A stretch of DNA of 64,000 nt from the NCBI GenBank assembly GCA_958496175.1, contig OY292280.1, positions 22,568,001-22,632,000 of the forward strand, in the 5' to 3' direction. A program made the position numbers and the translations under genes. The notes beneath the pieces were generated by a model that was not told where the DNA came from, did no database searches, and was given only the letters and a program-made list of their open reading frames with translations. The DNA is from Sisyra terminalis. Taxonomy: Eukaryota > Arthropoda > Insecta > Neuroptera > Sisyridae. Shown here piece by piece: positions 47,801 to 61,414 of this stretch (position 1 is its first letter; each line of letters opens with the position of its first letter).

Positions 47801-50055
47801 GTTTTCTCAACGGATTCTGAATTAAGGCTATCAAGTGAAATATAATAGGAAAACAATTTTGTCCTGTGTGCCAAAAGACACTTGCAATATCGTTTCAAAC
47901 TTTCAAAAAGGACAATTTTCTAATGCATAAAAAGGACATAAGGGATGTTTTCCTCACTAAATTAAAGTTGAATATTATAAACTAAACCATTCTTAACCAC
48001 TATGCAAAAAATAAAAAGCATTTGTTACGTATATCTTTGGAAAATTGAAACTGGAAATTAAATTGTTGAAAGTCTAAGCGAAAAAATTCGACTGATATTG
48101 GGTCACTTATAGAAGGTGACTTTTCATTATGAGTTCTAGTTTTCTCAACGGATTTTGAATTAAGGCTATAAAGTGAAATATAATAGGAAAACAATTTTGT
48201 CCTGTGTGCCAAAAGACACCCGCAATATCGTTTCAAACTTTCAAAAAGGACAATTTTCTAATGCATAAAAAGGACATAAGGGATGTTTTCCTCACTAATT
48301 TAAAGTTGAATATTATAAACTAAACCATTCTTAACCACTATGCAAAAAATAAAAAGCATTTGTTACGTATATCTTAGGAAAATTGAAACTGGAAATTAAA
48401 TTGTTGAAAGTCTAAGCGAAAAAATTCGACTGATATTGGGTCATTTAAAGAAGCTGACTTTTCATTATGAGGTCTAGTTTTCTCAACGGATTCTGAATTA
48501 AGGCTATCAAGTGAAATATAATAGGAAATCAATTTTGTCCTGTGTGCCAAAAGACACCCGCAATATCGTTTCAAACTTTCAAAAAGGACAATTTTCTAAT
48601 GCATAAAAAGGACATAAGGGATGTTTTCCTTCACTAAATTAAAGTTGAATATTATAAACTAAACCATTCTTAACCACTTTGCAAAAAATAAAAAGCATTT
48701 GTTACGTATATCTTTGGAAAATTGAAACTGGAAATTAAATTGATGAAAGTCTATGCGAAAAAATTCGACTGATATTGGGTCATTTAAAGAAGGTGACTTT
48801 TCATTATGAGGTCTAGTTTTCTCAACGGATTTTGAATTAAAGCAATCAAGTGAAATATAATAGGAAAAAAATTTTGTCCTGTGTGCCAAAAGACACCCGC
48901 AATATCGTTTCAAACTTTAAAAATGGACAATTTTCTAATGCATAAAAAGGACATAAGGGATGGTTTCCTCACTAAATTAAAGTTGAATATTATAAACTAA
49001 ACCATTCTTAACCACTATGCAAAAAATAAAAAGCATTTGTTACGTATATCTTTGGAAAATTGAAACTGGAAATTAAATTGTTGAAAGTCTAAGCGAAAAA
49101 ATTCGACTGATATTGGGTCATTTAAAGAAGGTGACTTTTCATTATGAGGTCTAGTTTTCTCAACGGATTTTGAATTAAAGCTATCAAGTGAAATATAATA
49201 GGAAAAAAATTTTGTCCTGTGTGCCAAAAGACACCCGCAATATCGTTTCAAACTTTCAAAAAGGACAATTTTCTAATGCATAAAAAGGACATAAGGGATG
49301 TTTTCCTCTCTAAATTAAAGTTGAATATTGTAAACTACACCATTCTTAACCACTATGCAAAAAATAAAAAGCATTTGTTACGTATATCTTTGGAAAATTG
49401 AAACTGGAAATTAAATTGTTGAAAGTCTAAGCGAAAAAATTCGACTGATATTGGGTCACTTAAAGAAGGTGACTTTTCATTATGAGGTCTAGTTTTCTCA
49501 ACGGATTTTGAATTAAGGCTATCTAGTGAAATATAATAGGAAAAAAATTTGTCCTGTGTGCCAAAAGACACCCGCAATATCGTTTCAAACTTTCAAAAAG
49601 GACAATTTTCTAATGCATAAAAAGGACATAAGGGATGTTTTCCTCACTAAATTAAAGTTGAATATTATAAACTAAACCATTCTTAACCACTATGCAAAAA
49701 ATAAAAAGCATTTGTTACGTATATCTTTAGAAAATTGAAACTGGAAATTAAATTGTTGAAAGTCTATGCGAAAAAATTCGACTGATATTGGGTCATTTAA
49801 AGAAGGTGACTTTTCATTATGAGGTCTAGTTTTCTCAACGGATTTTGATATAAGGCTATCAAGTGAAATATAATAGGAAAAAAATTTTGTCCTGTGTGCC
49901 AAAAGACACTTGCAATATCGTTTCAAACTTTCAAAAAGGACAATTTTCTAATGCATAAAAAGGGCATAAGGGATGTTTTCCTTCACGAAATTAAAGTAGA
50001 ATATTATAAACTAAACCATTCTTAACCACTATGCAAAAAATAAAAAGCATTTGTT
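44817..50055 (+). repeat. Satellite array 3, about 15.5 monomers
   Basis: Same family and orientation. It begins mid-monomer (ATCCTGAGTGCAAAAGGAC) and ends mid-monomer (GCATTTGTT). Several monomers share a shortened A-run after TATGC (45,976 and 46,992 regions). Monomers next to cassette 3 carry AGGGCATAAGGG and CACGAAATTAAAG, which differ from those next to cassettes 1a and 2. Confidence 0.97.
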
Positions 50056-50754
50056 GGAAAACTTTTTGGTCCTTGATCCTTTTTTTCAAGAAAACAAATT
50101 TGTATTTAAATAGCATTAGCTAGCACAATAGGTGAATTTTAAATATCGAAAAAACCATTAACGATATCGAAAACTTTAGGTTTTATTGGATTTTTGTTTC
50201 CATCGTAACGTAATATTGCTACGGTGTGAATTTCTTCGAGAAATTCGACAAACATTTTTTTGAAAAAAGTCGACGTACATTTGGTCGACGAAATAAAATT
50301 TCTCAGAAGAGAAAAAAAAAAGTTTTTCCCCTTAAGCTTTTCCGGGACCAAATTTATACCATCGATAGAGTAATTCAAGCGCTATCGAATGAGCCTACTA
50401 TCGTTAACCTACGATCGATAGTTATCGCTACAAATGGCTTTGAAGTTGGAAAAAGTGAAAAAAATCGCCAATTTAGGCCTATTTTTGGGATTCTTCAGAA
50501 TTTCTGCCGGAAAATTTTCGCCAAAAAAATGAAAAATTGTATAATTAAAAATGATTTTTAGGCTTCTCGGAGCGTAACTAAGCCATTCCCGAAATCCCAT
50601 TTCTCTAAATTCGAAAATTCGAGGTCCCCCCCCCCAAAAAAAAAAACCGAAAAAATTGACTTCAGGATATGTTTTTTAGGCCTCCCGTGACGTAACTAAG
50701 CCATTCCCAGAGTCCTACTTCCCGAAAATCGAAAATTCGGTAATTTTTCGGGAA

Positions 50755-50812
50755 TGACGTCATTGGGTGGCGACGTATGTGTGACGTCATATATAAGAAA
50801 AGAGTGACGTCA
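50755..50812 (+). promoter_or_regulatory. Three TGACGTCA palindromes (copy 3)
   Basis: Perfect octamers at 50,755-50,762, 50,782-50,789 and 50,805-50,812. Spacing 27 and 23. Confidence 0.5.
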
Positions 50813-50999
50813 CAAAACCATTGAGCAAAAATAAAATGAAAAATATATAGCATCATCGATCGATCATTTCGAACCCCGAAAGGTTGGAACTGTTCGATCG
50901 AATATTTCGATGATACAATGTCTGGAATGAGGAATTAATGTTAATTAGTTATATTATAAACTGTAAGGAAGAGAAATCAATTATTAGAAATTATAAAAA

Positions 51000-51215
51000 T
51001 CCGGGACCAATCGGGATGCGAACCAGGGACCTCGACTCCGAACAACAGCAACGGCGACCAAGACGACTCGGCTATCAAATGATATATGTAAATGACCTTA
51101 AAACTCATACATAAACAATTCTTATGAGATTTGTGGAAAATTGAAAAAAAATTTCGATCGAAGGAGTTGGAATTTTCCAAAAACCTTATAACCATAGCTG
51201 CTCCATGTTAAAGTT
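51000..51215 (-). repeat. tRNA-like module TL1 (copy 3)
   Basis: A-box-like at 51,064-51,074, B-box-like at 51,013-51,024, leader within 51,169-51,210. Confidence 0.6.
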
Positions 51216-51431
51216 GGAAAATTTTACTAAAAACATTGCAACATTTTAAGATCCTTGATCCTTTTTGTCGACAAAAACCAATTTGTATTTCAAAAGAGTT
51301 TCTTCAGAAAATTAAAATTTATATATAATGAAAAATCGATAAGGACTTCAAAAAGTTGAGATATTTTTCGATATTGGCTTTATCGAATTATTCGATAATC
51401 TATCGAATAATATTGAACTTACCTTACTTAC

Positions 51432-52106
51432 CTCTTCGTTGCATTATCTTAACTTTTCTTTGTATCTTAACTCTGAAATATAAAATTCAAGAGGATTGGT
51501 GCGGAAAAACGAATTGAAAAAATATATTCAATTAAAATAAATTTATTAATATTAAATATCAATTCAGTTTATAATAAATTACAATATTATTTTCTCCATT
51601 ATTACAATAGTTTATATAATTTATGTAAAAGTATCAATTATTATAATCATATAGAAATATAAAGTTAATACAATTTTCTTGATTTTTCAGATATTTTCAC
51701 TATTTATCACTTAAACCACTTTATCACTTCACATTCACTGAATTATTAAAATACAATTTACAGCACAGATTGTTGTAGTAAATCCATTAGTGATCTTCTT
51801 GGTAGATATCAATTGTGGAAATGATATCCCACAGGAATTTGCTTGATGATCCTCCAACGATCCACATTTATTCCTCAAACGTCCATTTGGAAATGATGAA
51901 CATCTCAACTCCAATGAATAATTCCCCGTTGTCATCGGTCAGCTTCTTCTGGAACGAAAAAATCAATAAATAATCAAAAATCAATAATAAAATATTTGGA
52001 GGTCTCAAAAGTACAGCGACTTACCAATCATTTATCTCCCAAAATGATGATACATTCTTCAGCGCAAAAACAATGTCTTGGTCCTTAGTTTCTTGGTAAT
52101 TTGGAT
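51432..52106 (-). pseudogene. Exon-intron gene fragment (copy 3)
   Basis: First piece 52,106-52,025, intron of 76 nt, second piece 51,948-51,868, and the 41-nt piece 51,472-51,432. Splice motifs and the out-of-phase junction are the same as in copy 2. Confidence 0.5.
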
Positions 52107-52291
52107 CTGTAAAAATATATTTCATTAATATTTAAACAAACTATACTTTCTAGGGACATTAACTTGAATACTGGGGAACATATGGCGCAGCCCATTTACA
52201 TAATTTCCATAATGAAACAATGGTAGCTAAACTTCTGCATTTAATAACAAAGTTGCAAGATTGCTTTTCCTGATAAGGGCTGTTTTTTCAA

Positions 52292-52403
52292 AGTTTCAAA
52301 AAGGACAATTTTCAAGTACATAAAAAGGATATAAGAGATGGTTTTCTTTCGCAGAAAATTGCTGCCATTTAAAATTGAATCATTCTTAACTGTATTGCAA
52401 AAA
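52292..52403 (+). repeat. Satellite-like segment inside the cassette (copy 3)
   Basis: Same order of monomer landmarks as in copy 2, beginning TTTCAAAAAGGACAATTTTC and ending ATTCTTAACTGTATTGC. Confidence 0.85.
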
Positions 52404-52443
52404 TCAGCTCTCCATGAGGAGGACTTTCAATTACAACCATGGT

Positions 52444-52599
52444 TTAAGTCACTATTATGCCTAATTCGGTGATCAAAACCTGATCTTTTATTATCTTCCT
52501 GTTTATCCCGTGGATTGAGATATTCTTCTGATATTCACAATACTTAAGCTGCACTCCCAGTGGCTTACATTTGCAGATTATTTGATTAGATTCTTCTCT
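52444..52599 (-). pseudogene. Conserved 51-codon open segment (copy 3)
   Basis: Same reading as copy 2 with an A-to-V change near the C-terminus (GTG ACT before the stop). The upstream ATG extension is blocked by TAA. Confidence 0.3.
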
Positions 52600-53222
52600 G
52601 TATGAATTATTTTTGAATATATTTTAAAAATTCATTTTTGTCGTTCATTAGTTAGTTAAACGTTGGAAAATATCTACAAAAGTAACAGAAAGTACATATA
52701 ACCTCATATAAACATTGCGCCCATACCGACAATTTTACAATAAATATTACCTGTTTCACATTTATTTATTCGATTTTGATTTTATGAAGTTAAAATGTAA
52801 CATTGGCCATCAGATCAAACAACCATAACATTAAATATTAAATTTATTTGGATAAACTAAAGTCAATTATGAACTAATAACTTTCAAAAATTAGCTGTCG
52901 CATTGACATGTATCGTATCTCCACCTATGCTAGAACGTGTGAACTCTTGACATGTATGTCAATTGAACCACCTTAAGTTTTTAGTGCCACCTGTGAGTAT
53001 GGTGGATGTACTCATAGCTTCCAACAAAATACGATTCGCATTTTGGCGTTGTCTTAATTCAAAATTCTAAACAATTCGAATTGTCAATACATAAGAAATG
53101 TTAGAAATAAGCAATAAATTTAAAAATTAAATATAATTACTTACTGCTTTTGATTTTTCACACATAAGAGATGAAATTGAGTAGGAAATTGAATATGAAA
53201 TAAAGGCATGCCAATCGAAAAC

Positions 53223-53283
53223 TTAAGTTCATCCGTACATGCTGGGCAAATTTTTCCGAAAACCAAGCTCGTTTAAGGGATGA
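53223..53283 (+). repeat. Module M, first partial copy (copy 3)
   Basis: Equivalent of 43,701-43,761. It repeats at 54,003-54,147. Confidence 0.8.
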
Positions 53284-53363
53284 CCGCGGCAATTTGGTGA
53301 CGTTATGGCATTATTTCTAGACTTTAAAAAATATAAATAAATTATAAAAAAAAAAATATGACA

Positions 53364-53566
53364 TTTTCAAGGTTCGAACCCGGAGATTGTTGCTTTAGAT
53401 TCTCTCAACATATCCACTCGGCTACAACTGCACGTGTTTGCATTAAATAAAAACTTATATATAAATATTTCTCAGATCACAAAATTCAATTTTCTTTCGG
53501 GATCGAAATATTTGAAATTTTCCAAAACAAATTGAAACCATAGCTGCTCCATAATACTTCCGGAAA
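53364..53566 (-). repeat. tRNA-like module TL2 (copy 3)
   Basis: A-box TAGCCGAGTGG at 53,414-53,424, B-box GGGTTCGAACC at 53,371-53,381, leader within 53,512-53,553. Confidence 0.6.
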
Positions 53567-54002
53567 ATGTGTCAATATACATAGTAACATTTGATGTTTT
53601 TCCCCATTTTTTTCGATATTTAAAATTCTAAGAAACGGTAATGCATTGTTGTCGTATGAACAAATATGTACTGCTCTTCTTTAAAGTAAATCAAAACCAA
53701 CTATCAACTTTAAGAATTTAATTCCGCAAAAAGAAAACAAAATAAGTTTTCTCGTAAATTCCAATAAGATATTCAACTCTTTTGTTGTTGTTGTACTATA
53801 TTTGTACAATAACATAGGAAATAATATGAGAAATATCGTGAAAAATCATATAGTTTGGAAGGCAATCTGCTTACACCAATGTACAAACAAAATAAATGGT
53901 TGCATAAATGTTGCATTTAATAACATTTCTCGGGTAATTTTAGGGCTGCTTTTGGTTTAATTTGTAATTTGTATGGGTTATTTGAAATTTTTCATAAAAA
54001 TA

Positions 54003-54147
54003 TAAGTCCATCCGTACATGCTGTGCAAATTTTTCCGAAAACAAACCATATTTAAGGGATGAAATCGACAATCAAAGTGGCAGAAGAAATCATCAAACTT
54101 CAAGTGTTTGTAACGTCAAGGGATCAAATAAGGGATGGTTTTCGATC
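54003..54147 (+). repeat. Module M, second longer copy (copy 3)
   Basis: AAGTCCATCCGTACATGCTG to GATGGTTTTCGA, as in copies 1c and 2. Confidence 0.8.
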
Positions 54148-55440
54148 CAGATAAAGTTTCGGGTTCGTAACAATGTATTAAACGATAATATAACAATCTA
54201 TTTCAAATTCGAGAAAAGAAAATTTTTCACCAAAATAAACCGTGGGTTAAGCATCGTTAATTTTTCACGAAAATCGTAAACTTTATAAATAAATTATTAA
54301 ACAATGTCCTTACTTGAGGAGTGGAGTGAAAATTTTTTTATCCTGAGTGCAAAAGGACAACCGCAATATCGTTTCAAACTTTCAAAAAGGACAATCAAAT
54401 GCATAAAAAGGACATAAGGGATGTTTTCCTCACTAAATTAAAGTTGAATATTATAAACTAAACCATTCTTAACCACTATGCAAAAAAAAAAGCATTTGTT
54501 ACGTTTATCTTTGGAAAATTGAAACTGGAAATTAAATTGTTGAAAGTCTAAGCGAAAAAAATCGACTGATATTGGGTCACTTAAAGAAGGTGACTTTTCA
54601 TTATGAGGTCTAGTTTTCTCAACGGATTCTGAATTAAGGCTATCAAGTGAAATATAATAGGAAATCAATTTTGTCCTGTGTGCCAAAAGACACCCGCAAT
54701 ATCGTTTCAAACTTTCAAAAAGGACAATTTTCTAATGCATTAAAAGGACATAAGGGATGTTTTCCTTCACTAATTTAAAGATGAATATTATAAACTAAAC
54801 CATTCTTAACCACTATGCAAAAAATAAAAAGCATTTGTTACGTACATTTTTGGAAAATTGAAACTGGAAATTAAATTGATGAAAGTCAATGCGAAAAAAT
54901 TCGACTGATATTGGGTCATTTAAAGAAGGTGACTTTTCATTATGAGGTCTAGTTTTCTCAGCGGATTCTGAATTAAGGCTATCAAGTGAAATATAATAGG
55001 AAATCAATTTTGTCCTGTGTGCCAAAAGACACCCGCAATATCGTTTCAAACTTTCAAAAAGGACAATTTTCTAATGCATAAAAAGGACATAAGGGATGTT
55101 TTCCTCACTAAATTAAAGTTGAATATTAAAAACTAAACCATTCTTAACCACTATGCAAAAAATAAAAAGCATTTGTTACGTATATCTTTGGAAAATTGAA
55201 ACTGGAAATTAAATTGATGAATGTCTATGCGAAAAAATTCGTCTGATATTGGGTCATTTAAAGAAGGTGACTTTTCATTATGAGGTCTAGTTTTCTCAAC
55301 GGAATCTGAATTAAGGCTATCAAGTGAAATATAATAGGAAAAAACTTTTGTCCTGTGTGCCAAAAGACACCCGCAATATCGTTTCAAACTTTCAAAAAGG
55401 ACAATTTTCAAATGCATTAAAAGGACATAAGGGATGTTTT

Positions 55441-55600
55441 TAAACGATAATATAACAATCTACCTAAAATTCGAGAAAAGAAAATTTTTCACCAAAATAA
55501 ACCGTGGGTTAAGCATCGTTAATTTTTCACGAAATTCGTAAACTTTATAAATAAATTATTAAACAATGTCCTTACGTGAGGAGTGGAGTGAAAATTTTTT
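55441..55600 (+). repeat. Duplicated fragment of the cassette right end
   Basis: A monomer breaks at GGGATGTTTT and continues directly with TAAACGATAATATAACAATC, the last 160 bp of the cassette, then satellite again. It matches 54,179-54,338 at an offset of 1,262 bp. The duplication carries into the next monomer: both share the private GGACAATCAAATGC deletion and a shortened site in ATGCAAAAAAAA. Confidence 0.9.
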
Positions 55601-58600
55601 TATCCTGAGTGCAAAAGGACAACCGCAATATCGTTTCAAACTTTCAAAAAGGACAATCAAATGCATTAAATGGACATAAGGGAAGTTTTCCTCACTAAAT
55701 TAAAGTTGAATATTATAAACTAAACCATTCTTAACCACTATGCAAAAAAAAAAAAGCATTTGTTACGTATATCTTTGGAAAATTGAAACTGGAAATTAAA
55801 TTGTTGAAAGTCTAAGCGAAAAAATTCGACTGATATTGGGTCACTTAAAGAAGGTGACTTTTCATTATGAGGTCTAGTTTTCTCAACGGATTTTGAATTA
55901 AGGCTATCAAGTGAAATATAATAGGAAAAAAATTTTGTCCTGCGTGCCTAAAGACACCCGCAATATCGTTTCAAACTTTCAAAAAGGACAATTTTCTAAT
56001 GCATAAAAAGGACATAAGGGATGTTTTCCTTCACTAATTTAAAGATGAATATTATAAACTAAACCATTCTTAACCACTATGCAAAAAATAAAAAGCATTT
56101 GTTACGTATATCTTTGGAAAATTGAAACTGGAAATTAAATTGATGAATGTCTATGCGAAAAAATTCGTCTGATATTGGGTCATTTAAAGAAGGTGACTTT
56201 TCATTATGAGGTCTAGTTTTCTCAACGGATTCTGAATTAAGGCTATCAAGTGAAATATAATAGGAAAAAACTTTTGTCCTGAGTGCCAAAAGACACCCGC
56301 AATATCGTTTCAAACTTTCAAAAAGGACAATTTTCTAATGCATTAAACGGACATAAGGGATGTTTTCCTTCACTAAATTAAAGTGGAATATTATAAACTA
56401 AACCATTCTTAACCACTATGCAAAAAATAAAAAGCATTTGTTACGTACATCTTTGGAAAATTGAAACTGGAAATTAAATTGATGAATGTCTATGCGAAAA
56501 AATTCGTCTGATATTGGGTCATTTAAAGAAGGTGACTTTTCATTATGAGGTCTAGTTTTCTCAACGGATTCTGAATTAAGGCTATCAAGTGAAATATAAT
56601 AGGAAAAAACTTTTGTCCTGTGTGCCAAAAGACACCCGCAATATCGTTTCAAACTTTCAAAAAGGACAGTTTTCTAATGCATTAAAAGGACATAAGGGAT
56701 GTTTTCCTTCTCTAAATTAAAGTTGATTATTATAAACTAAACCTTTCTTAACCACTATGCAAAAAAAAAAAAGCATTTGTTACGTACATCTTTGGAAAAT
56801 TGAAACTGGAAATTAAATTGTTGAAAGTCTATGCGAAAAAATTCGACTGATATTGGGTCATTTAAAGAAGGTGACTTTTCATTATGAGGTCTAGTTTTCT
56901 CAACGGATTCTGAATTAAGGCTATCAAGTGAAATATAATAGGAAATCAATTTTGTCCTGTGTGCCAAAAGACACCCGCAATATCGTTTCAAACTTTCAAA
57001 AAGGACAATTTTCTAATGCATTAAAAGGACATAAGGGATGTTTTCCTTCACTAAATTAAAGTTGAATATTATAAACTAAACCATTCTTAACCACTATGCA
57101 AAAAATAAAAAGCATTTGTTACGTATATCTTTGGAAAATTGAAACTGGAAATTAAATTGTTGAAAGTCTATGCGAAAAAATTCGACTGATATTGGGTCAT
57201 TTAAAGAAGGTGACTTTTCATTATGAGGTCTAGTTTTCTCAACGGATTCTGAATTAAGGCTATCAAGTGAAATATAATAGGAAATCAATTTTGTCCTGTG
57301 TGCCAAAAGACACCCGCAATATCGTTTCAAACTTTCAAAAAGGACAATTTTCTAATGCATAAAAAGGACAAAAGGGATGTTTTCCTCACTAAATTAATGT
57401 TGATTAATATAAACTAAACCATTCTTAACCACTATGCAAAAAATAAAAAGCATTTGTTACGTATATCTTTGGAAAATTGAAACTGGAAATTAAAATGTTG
57501 AAAGTCTATGCGAAAAAATTCGTCTGATATTGGGTCATTTAAAGAAGGTGACTTTTCATTATGAGGTCTAGTTTTCTCATCGGATTTTGAAATAAGGCTA
57601 TCAAGTGAAATATAATAGGAAAAAACTTTTGTCCTGTGTGCCAAAAGACACCCGCAATATCGTTTCAAACTTTCAAAAAGGACAATTTTCTAATGCATAA
57701 AAAGGACATAAGGGATGTTTTCCTTCACTAAATTAAAGTAGAATATTATAAACTAAACCATTCTTAACCACTATGCAAAAAATAAAAAGCATTTGTTACG
57801 TATATCTTTGGAAAATTGAATTGGAAATTAAATTTTTGAAAGTCTATGCGAAAAAATTCGACTGATATTGGGTCAATTAAAGTAGGTGACTTTTCATTAT
57901 GAGGTCTAGTTTTCTCAACGGATTCTGAATTAAGGCTATCAAGTGAAATATAATAGGAAATCAATTTTGCCCTGTGTGCCAAAAGACACCCGCAATATCG
58001 TTTCAAACTTTCAAAAAGGACGATTTTCTAATGCATAAAAAGGACATAAGGGATGTTTTCCTCACTAAATTAAAGTTGAATATTATAAACTAAACCATTC
58101 TTAACCACTATGCAAAAAATAAAAAGCATTTGTTACGTATATCTTAGGAAAATTGAAACTGGAAATTAAATTGTTGAAAGTCTATGCGAAAAAATTCGTC
58201 TGATATTGGGTCAATTAAAGTAGGTGACTTTTCATTATGAGGTCTAGTTTTCTCAACGGATTTTGAAATAAGGCTATCAAGTGAAATATAATAGGAAAAA
58301 ACTTTTGTCCTGTGTGCCAAAAGACACCCGCAATATCGTTTCAAACTTTCAAAAAGGACTGTTTTCTAATGCATTAAAAGGACATAAGGGATGTTTTCCT
58401 TCACTAAATTAAAGTTGAATATTATAAACAAAACCATTCTTAACCACTATGCAAAAAATAAAATGCATTTGTATCGTACATCATTGGAAAATTGAAACTG
58501 GAAATTAAATTGTAGAAAGTCTATGCGAAAAATTCGACTGATATTGGGTCATTTAAAGAAGGTGACTTTTCATTATGAGGTCTAGTTTTCTCAACGGATT

Positions 58601-59493
58601 CTGAATTAAGGCTATCAAGTGAAATATAATAGGAAATCAATTTTGTCCTGTGTGCCAAAAGACACCCACAATATCGTTTCAAACTTTCAAAAAGGACAAT
58701 TTTCTAATGCATTAAAAGGACATAAGGGATGTTTTCCTTCACTAAATTAAAGTTGAATATTATAAACTAAACCATTCTTAACCACTATGCAAAAAATAAA
58801 AAGCATTTGTTACGTATATCTTTGGAAAATTGAAACTGGAAATTAAATTGTTGATAGTCTATGCGAAAAAATTCGACTGATATTGGGTCATTTAAAGAAG
58901 GTGACTTTTCATTATGAGGTCTAGTTTTCTCAACGGATTCTGAATTAAGGCTATCAAGTGAAATATAATAGGAAATCAATTTTGTCCTGTGTGCCAAAAG
59001 ACACCCGCAATATCGTTTCAAACTTTCAAAAAGGACAATTTTCTAATGCATAAAAAGGACATAAGGGATGTTTTCCTCACTAAATTAAAGTTGAATATTA
59101 TAAACTAAACCATTCTTAACCACTATGCAAAAAATAAAAAGCATTTGTTACGAATATCTTTGGAAAATTGAATCTGGAAATTAAATTGATGAATGTCTAT
59201 GCGAAAAAATTCGTCTGATATTGGGTCATTTAAAGAAGGTGACTTTTCATTATGAGGTCTAGTTTTCTCAACGGATTTTGAAAAAAAGGCTATCAAGTGA
59301 AATATAATAGGAAATCAATTTTGTCCTGTGTGCCAAAAGACACCCGCAATATCGTTTCAAACTTTCAAAAAGGACAATTTTCTAATGCATAAAAAGGACA
59401 TAAGGGATGTTTTCCTTCACTAAATTAAAGTGGAATATTATAAACTAAACCATTCTTAACCACTATGCAAAAAATAAAAAGCATTTGTTACGT

Positions 59494-59567
59494 CCAAATA
59501 AGATTTTTTCGCTGACTTTGAACAGCTATACTGGGTATACAATATATAAAATATATTGCAGTTCAAT
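59494..59567. other. Foreign 74-bp replacement inside one monomer
   Basis: After GCATTTGTTACGT the monomer is replaced by unrelated sequence including CGCTGACTTTGAACAGC, GGGTATAC and AATATATAAAATATATTG, then resumes at AAAAATTCGTCTGATATTGG. About 50 bp of normal monomer is missing. No copy of the insert occurs elsewhere in the window. Confidence 0.85.
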
Positions 59568-60838
59568 AAAAATTCGTCTGATATTGGGTCATTTAAAGAA
59601 AGTGACTTTTCATTATGAGGTCTAGTTTTCTCAACGGATTTTGAAATAAGGCTATCAAGTGAAATATAATAGGAAAAAACTTTTGTCCTGTGTGCCAAAA
59701 GACACCCGCAATATCGTTTCAAACTTTCAAAAAGGACAATTTTCAAATGCATAAAAAGGACATAAGGGATGTTTTCCACACTAAATTAAAGTTGAATATT
59801 ATAAACAAAACCATTCTTAACCACTATGCAAAAAATAAAAAGCATTTGTAACGTACATCACTGGAAAATTGAAACTGGAAATTAAATTGTTGAAAGTCTA
59901 TGCGAAAAAATTCGTCTGATATTGGGTCAATTAAAGTAGGTGACTTTTCATTATGAGGTCTAGTTTTCTCAACGGATTTTGAAATAAGGCTATCAAGTGA
60001 AATATAATAGGAAAAAACTTTTGTCCTGTGTGCCAAAAGACACCCGCAATATCGTTTCAAACTTTCAAAAAGGACAGTTTTCTAATGCATTAAAAGGACA
60101 TAAGGGATGTTTTCCTTCACTAAATTAAAGTTGAATATTATAAACTAAACCATTCTTAACCACTATGCAATAAATAAAAAGCATTTGTTACGTATATCTT
60201 TGGAAAATTGAAACTGGAAATTAAATTGTTGAAAGTCTATGCGAAAAAATTCGACTGATATTGGGTCATTTAAAGAAGGTGACTTTTCATTATGAGGTCT
60301 AGTTTTCTCAACGGATTCTGAATTAAGGCTATCAAGTGAAATATAATAGGAAAACAATTTTGTCCTGTGTGCCAAAAGACACCCGCAATATCGTTTCAAA
60401 CTTTCAAAAAGGACGATTTTCTAATGCATAAAAAGGACATAAGGGATGTTTTCCACACTAAATTAAAGTTGAATATTATAAACAAAACCATTCTTAACCA
60501 CTATGCAAAAAATAAAAAGCATTTGTAACGTACATCACTGGAAAATTGAAACTGGAAATTAAATTGTTGAAAGTCTATGCGAAAAATTCGACTGATATTG
60601 GGTCATTTAAAGAAGGTGACTTTTCATTATGAGGTCTAGTTTTCTCAACGGATTCTGAATTAAGGCTATCAAGTGAAATATAATAGGAAATCAATTTTGT
60701 CCTGTGTGCCAAAAGACACCCGCAATATCGTTTCAAATTTTCAAAAAGGACAATTTTCTAATGCATTAAAAGGACATAAGGGATGTTTTCCTTCACTAAA
60801 TTAAAGTTGAATATTATAAACTAAACCATTCTTAACCA

Positions 60839-61414
60839 CTATGCAATAAATAAAAAGCATTTGTTACGTATATCTTTGGAAAATTGAAACTGGAAATTAA
60901 ATTGTTGAAAGTCTATGCGAAAAAATTCGACTGATATTGGGTCATTTAAAGAAGGTGACATTTCATTATGAGGTCTAGTTTTCTCAACGGATTCTGAATT
61001 AAGGCTATCAAGTGAAATATAATAGGAAAAAACTTTTGTCCTGTGTGCCAAAAGACACCCGCAATATCGTTTCAAACTTTCAAAAAGGACAATTTTCTAA
61101 TGCATAAAAAGGACATAAGGGATGTTTTCCTTCACTAAATTAAAGTAGAATATTATAAACTAAACCATTCTTAACCACTATGCAAAAAATAAAAAGCATT
61201 TGTTACGTATATCTTGGGAAAATTGAAATTGGAAATTAAATTTTTGAAAGTCAATGCGAAAAAATTCGACTGATATTGGGTCATTTAAAGAAGGTGACTT
61301 TTCATTATGAGGTCTAGTTTTCTCAACGGATTCTGAATTAAGGCTATCAAGTGATATATAATAGGAAAAAACTTTTGTCCTGTGTGCCAAAAGACACCCG
61401 CAATATCGTTTCAA
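60839..61414 (+). repeat. Seven-monomer-period repeat, left member
   Basis: Shares private variants with 63,209-63,784 (ATGCAATAAATAAAAAG, GGTGACATTTC, and CTTGGGAAAATTGAAATTGG in the next monomer). The offset is 2,370 bp. Boundaries are approximate. Confidence 0.75.

Larger units (their letters stand above)
50056..54338 (+). mobile_element. Cassette copy 3, complete (4.28 kb)
   Basis: Collinear with copy 2 along its whole length at a near-constant offset (9,521 bp at the left end, 9,522 at the right). Few substitutions were seen. The near-identical length, high similarity and same break points against the satellite indicate recent co-amplification. It includes the same set of modules, listed separately. 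Confidence 0.85.
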
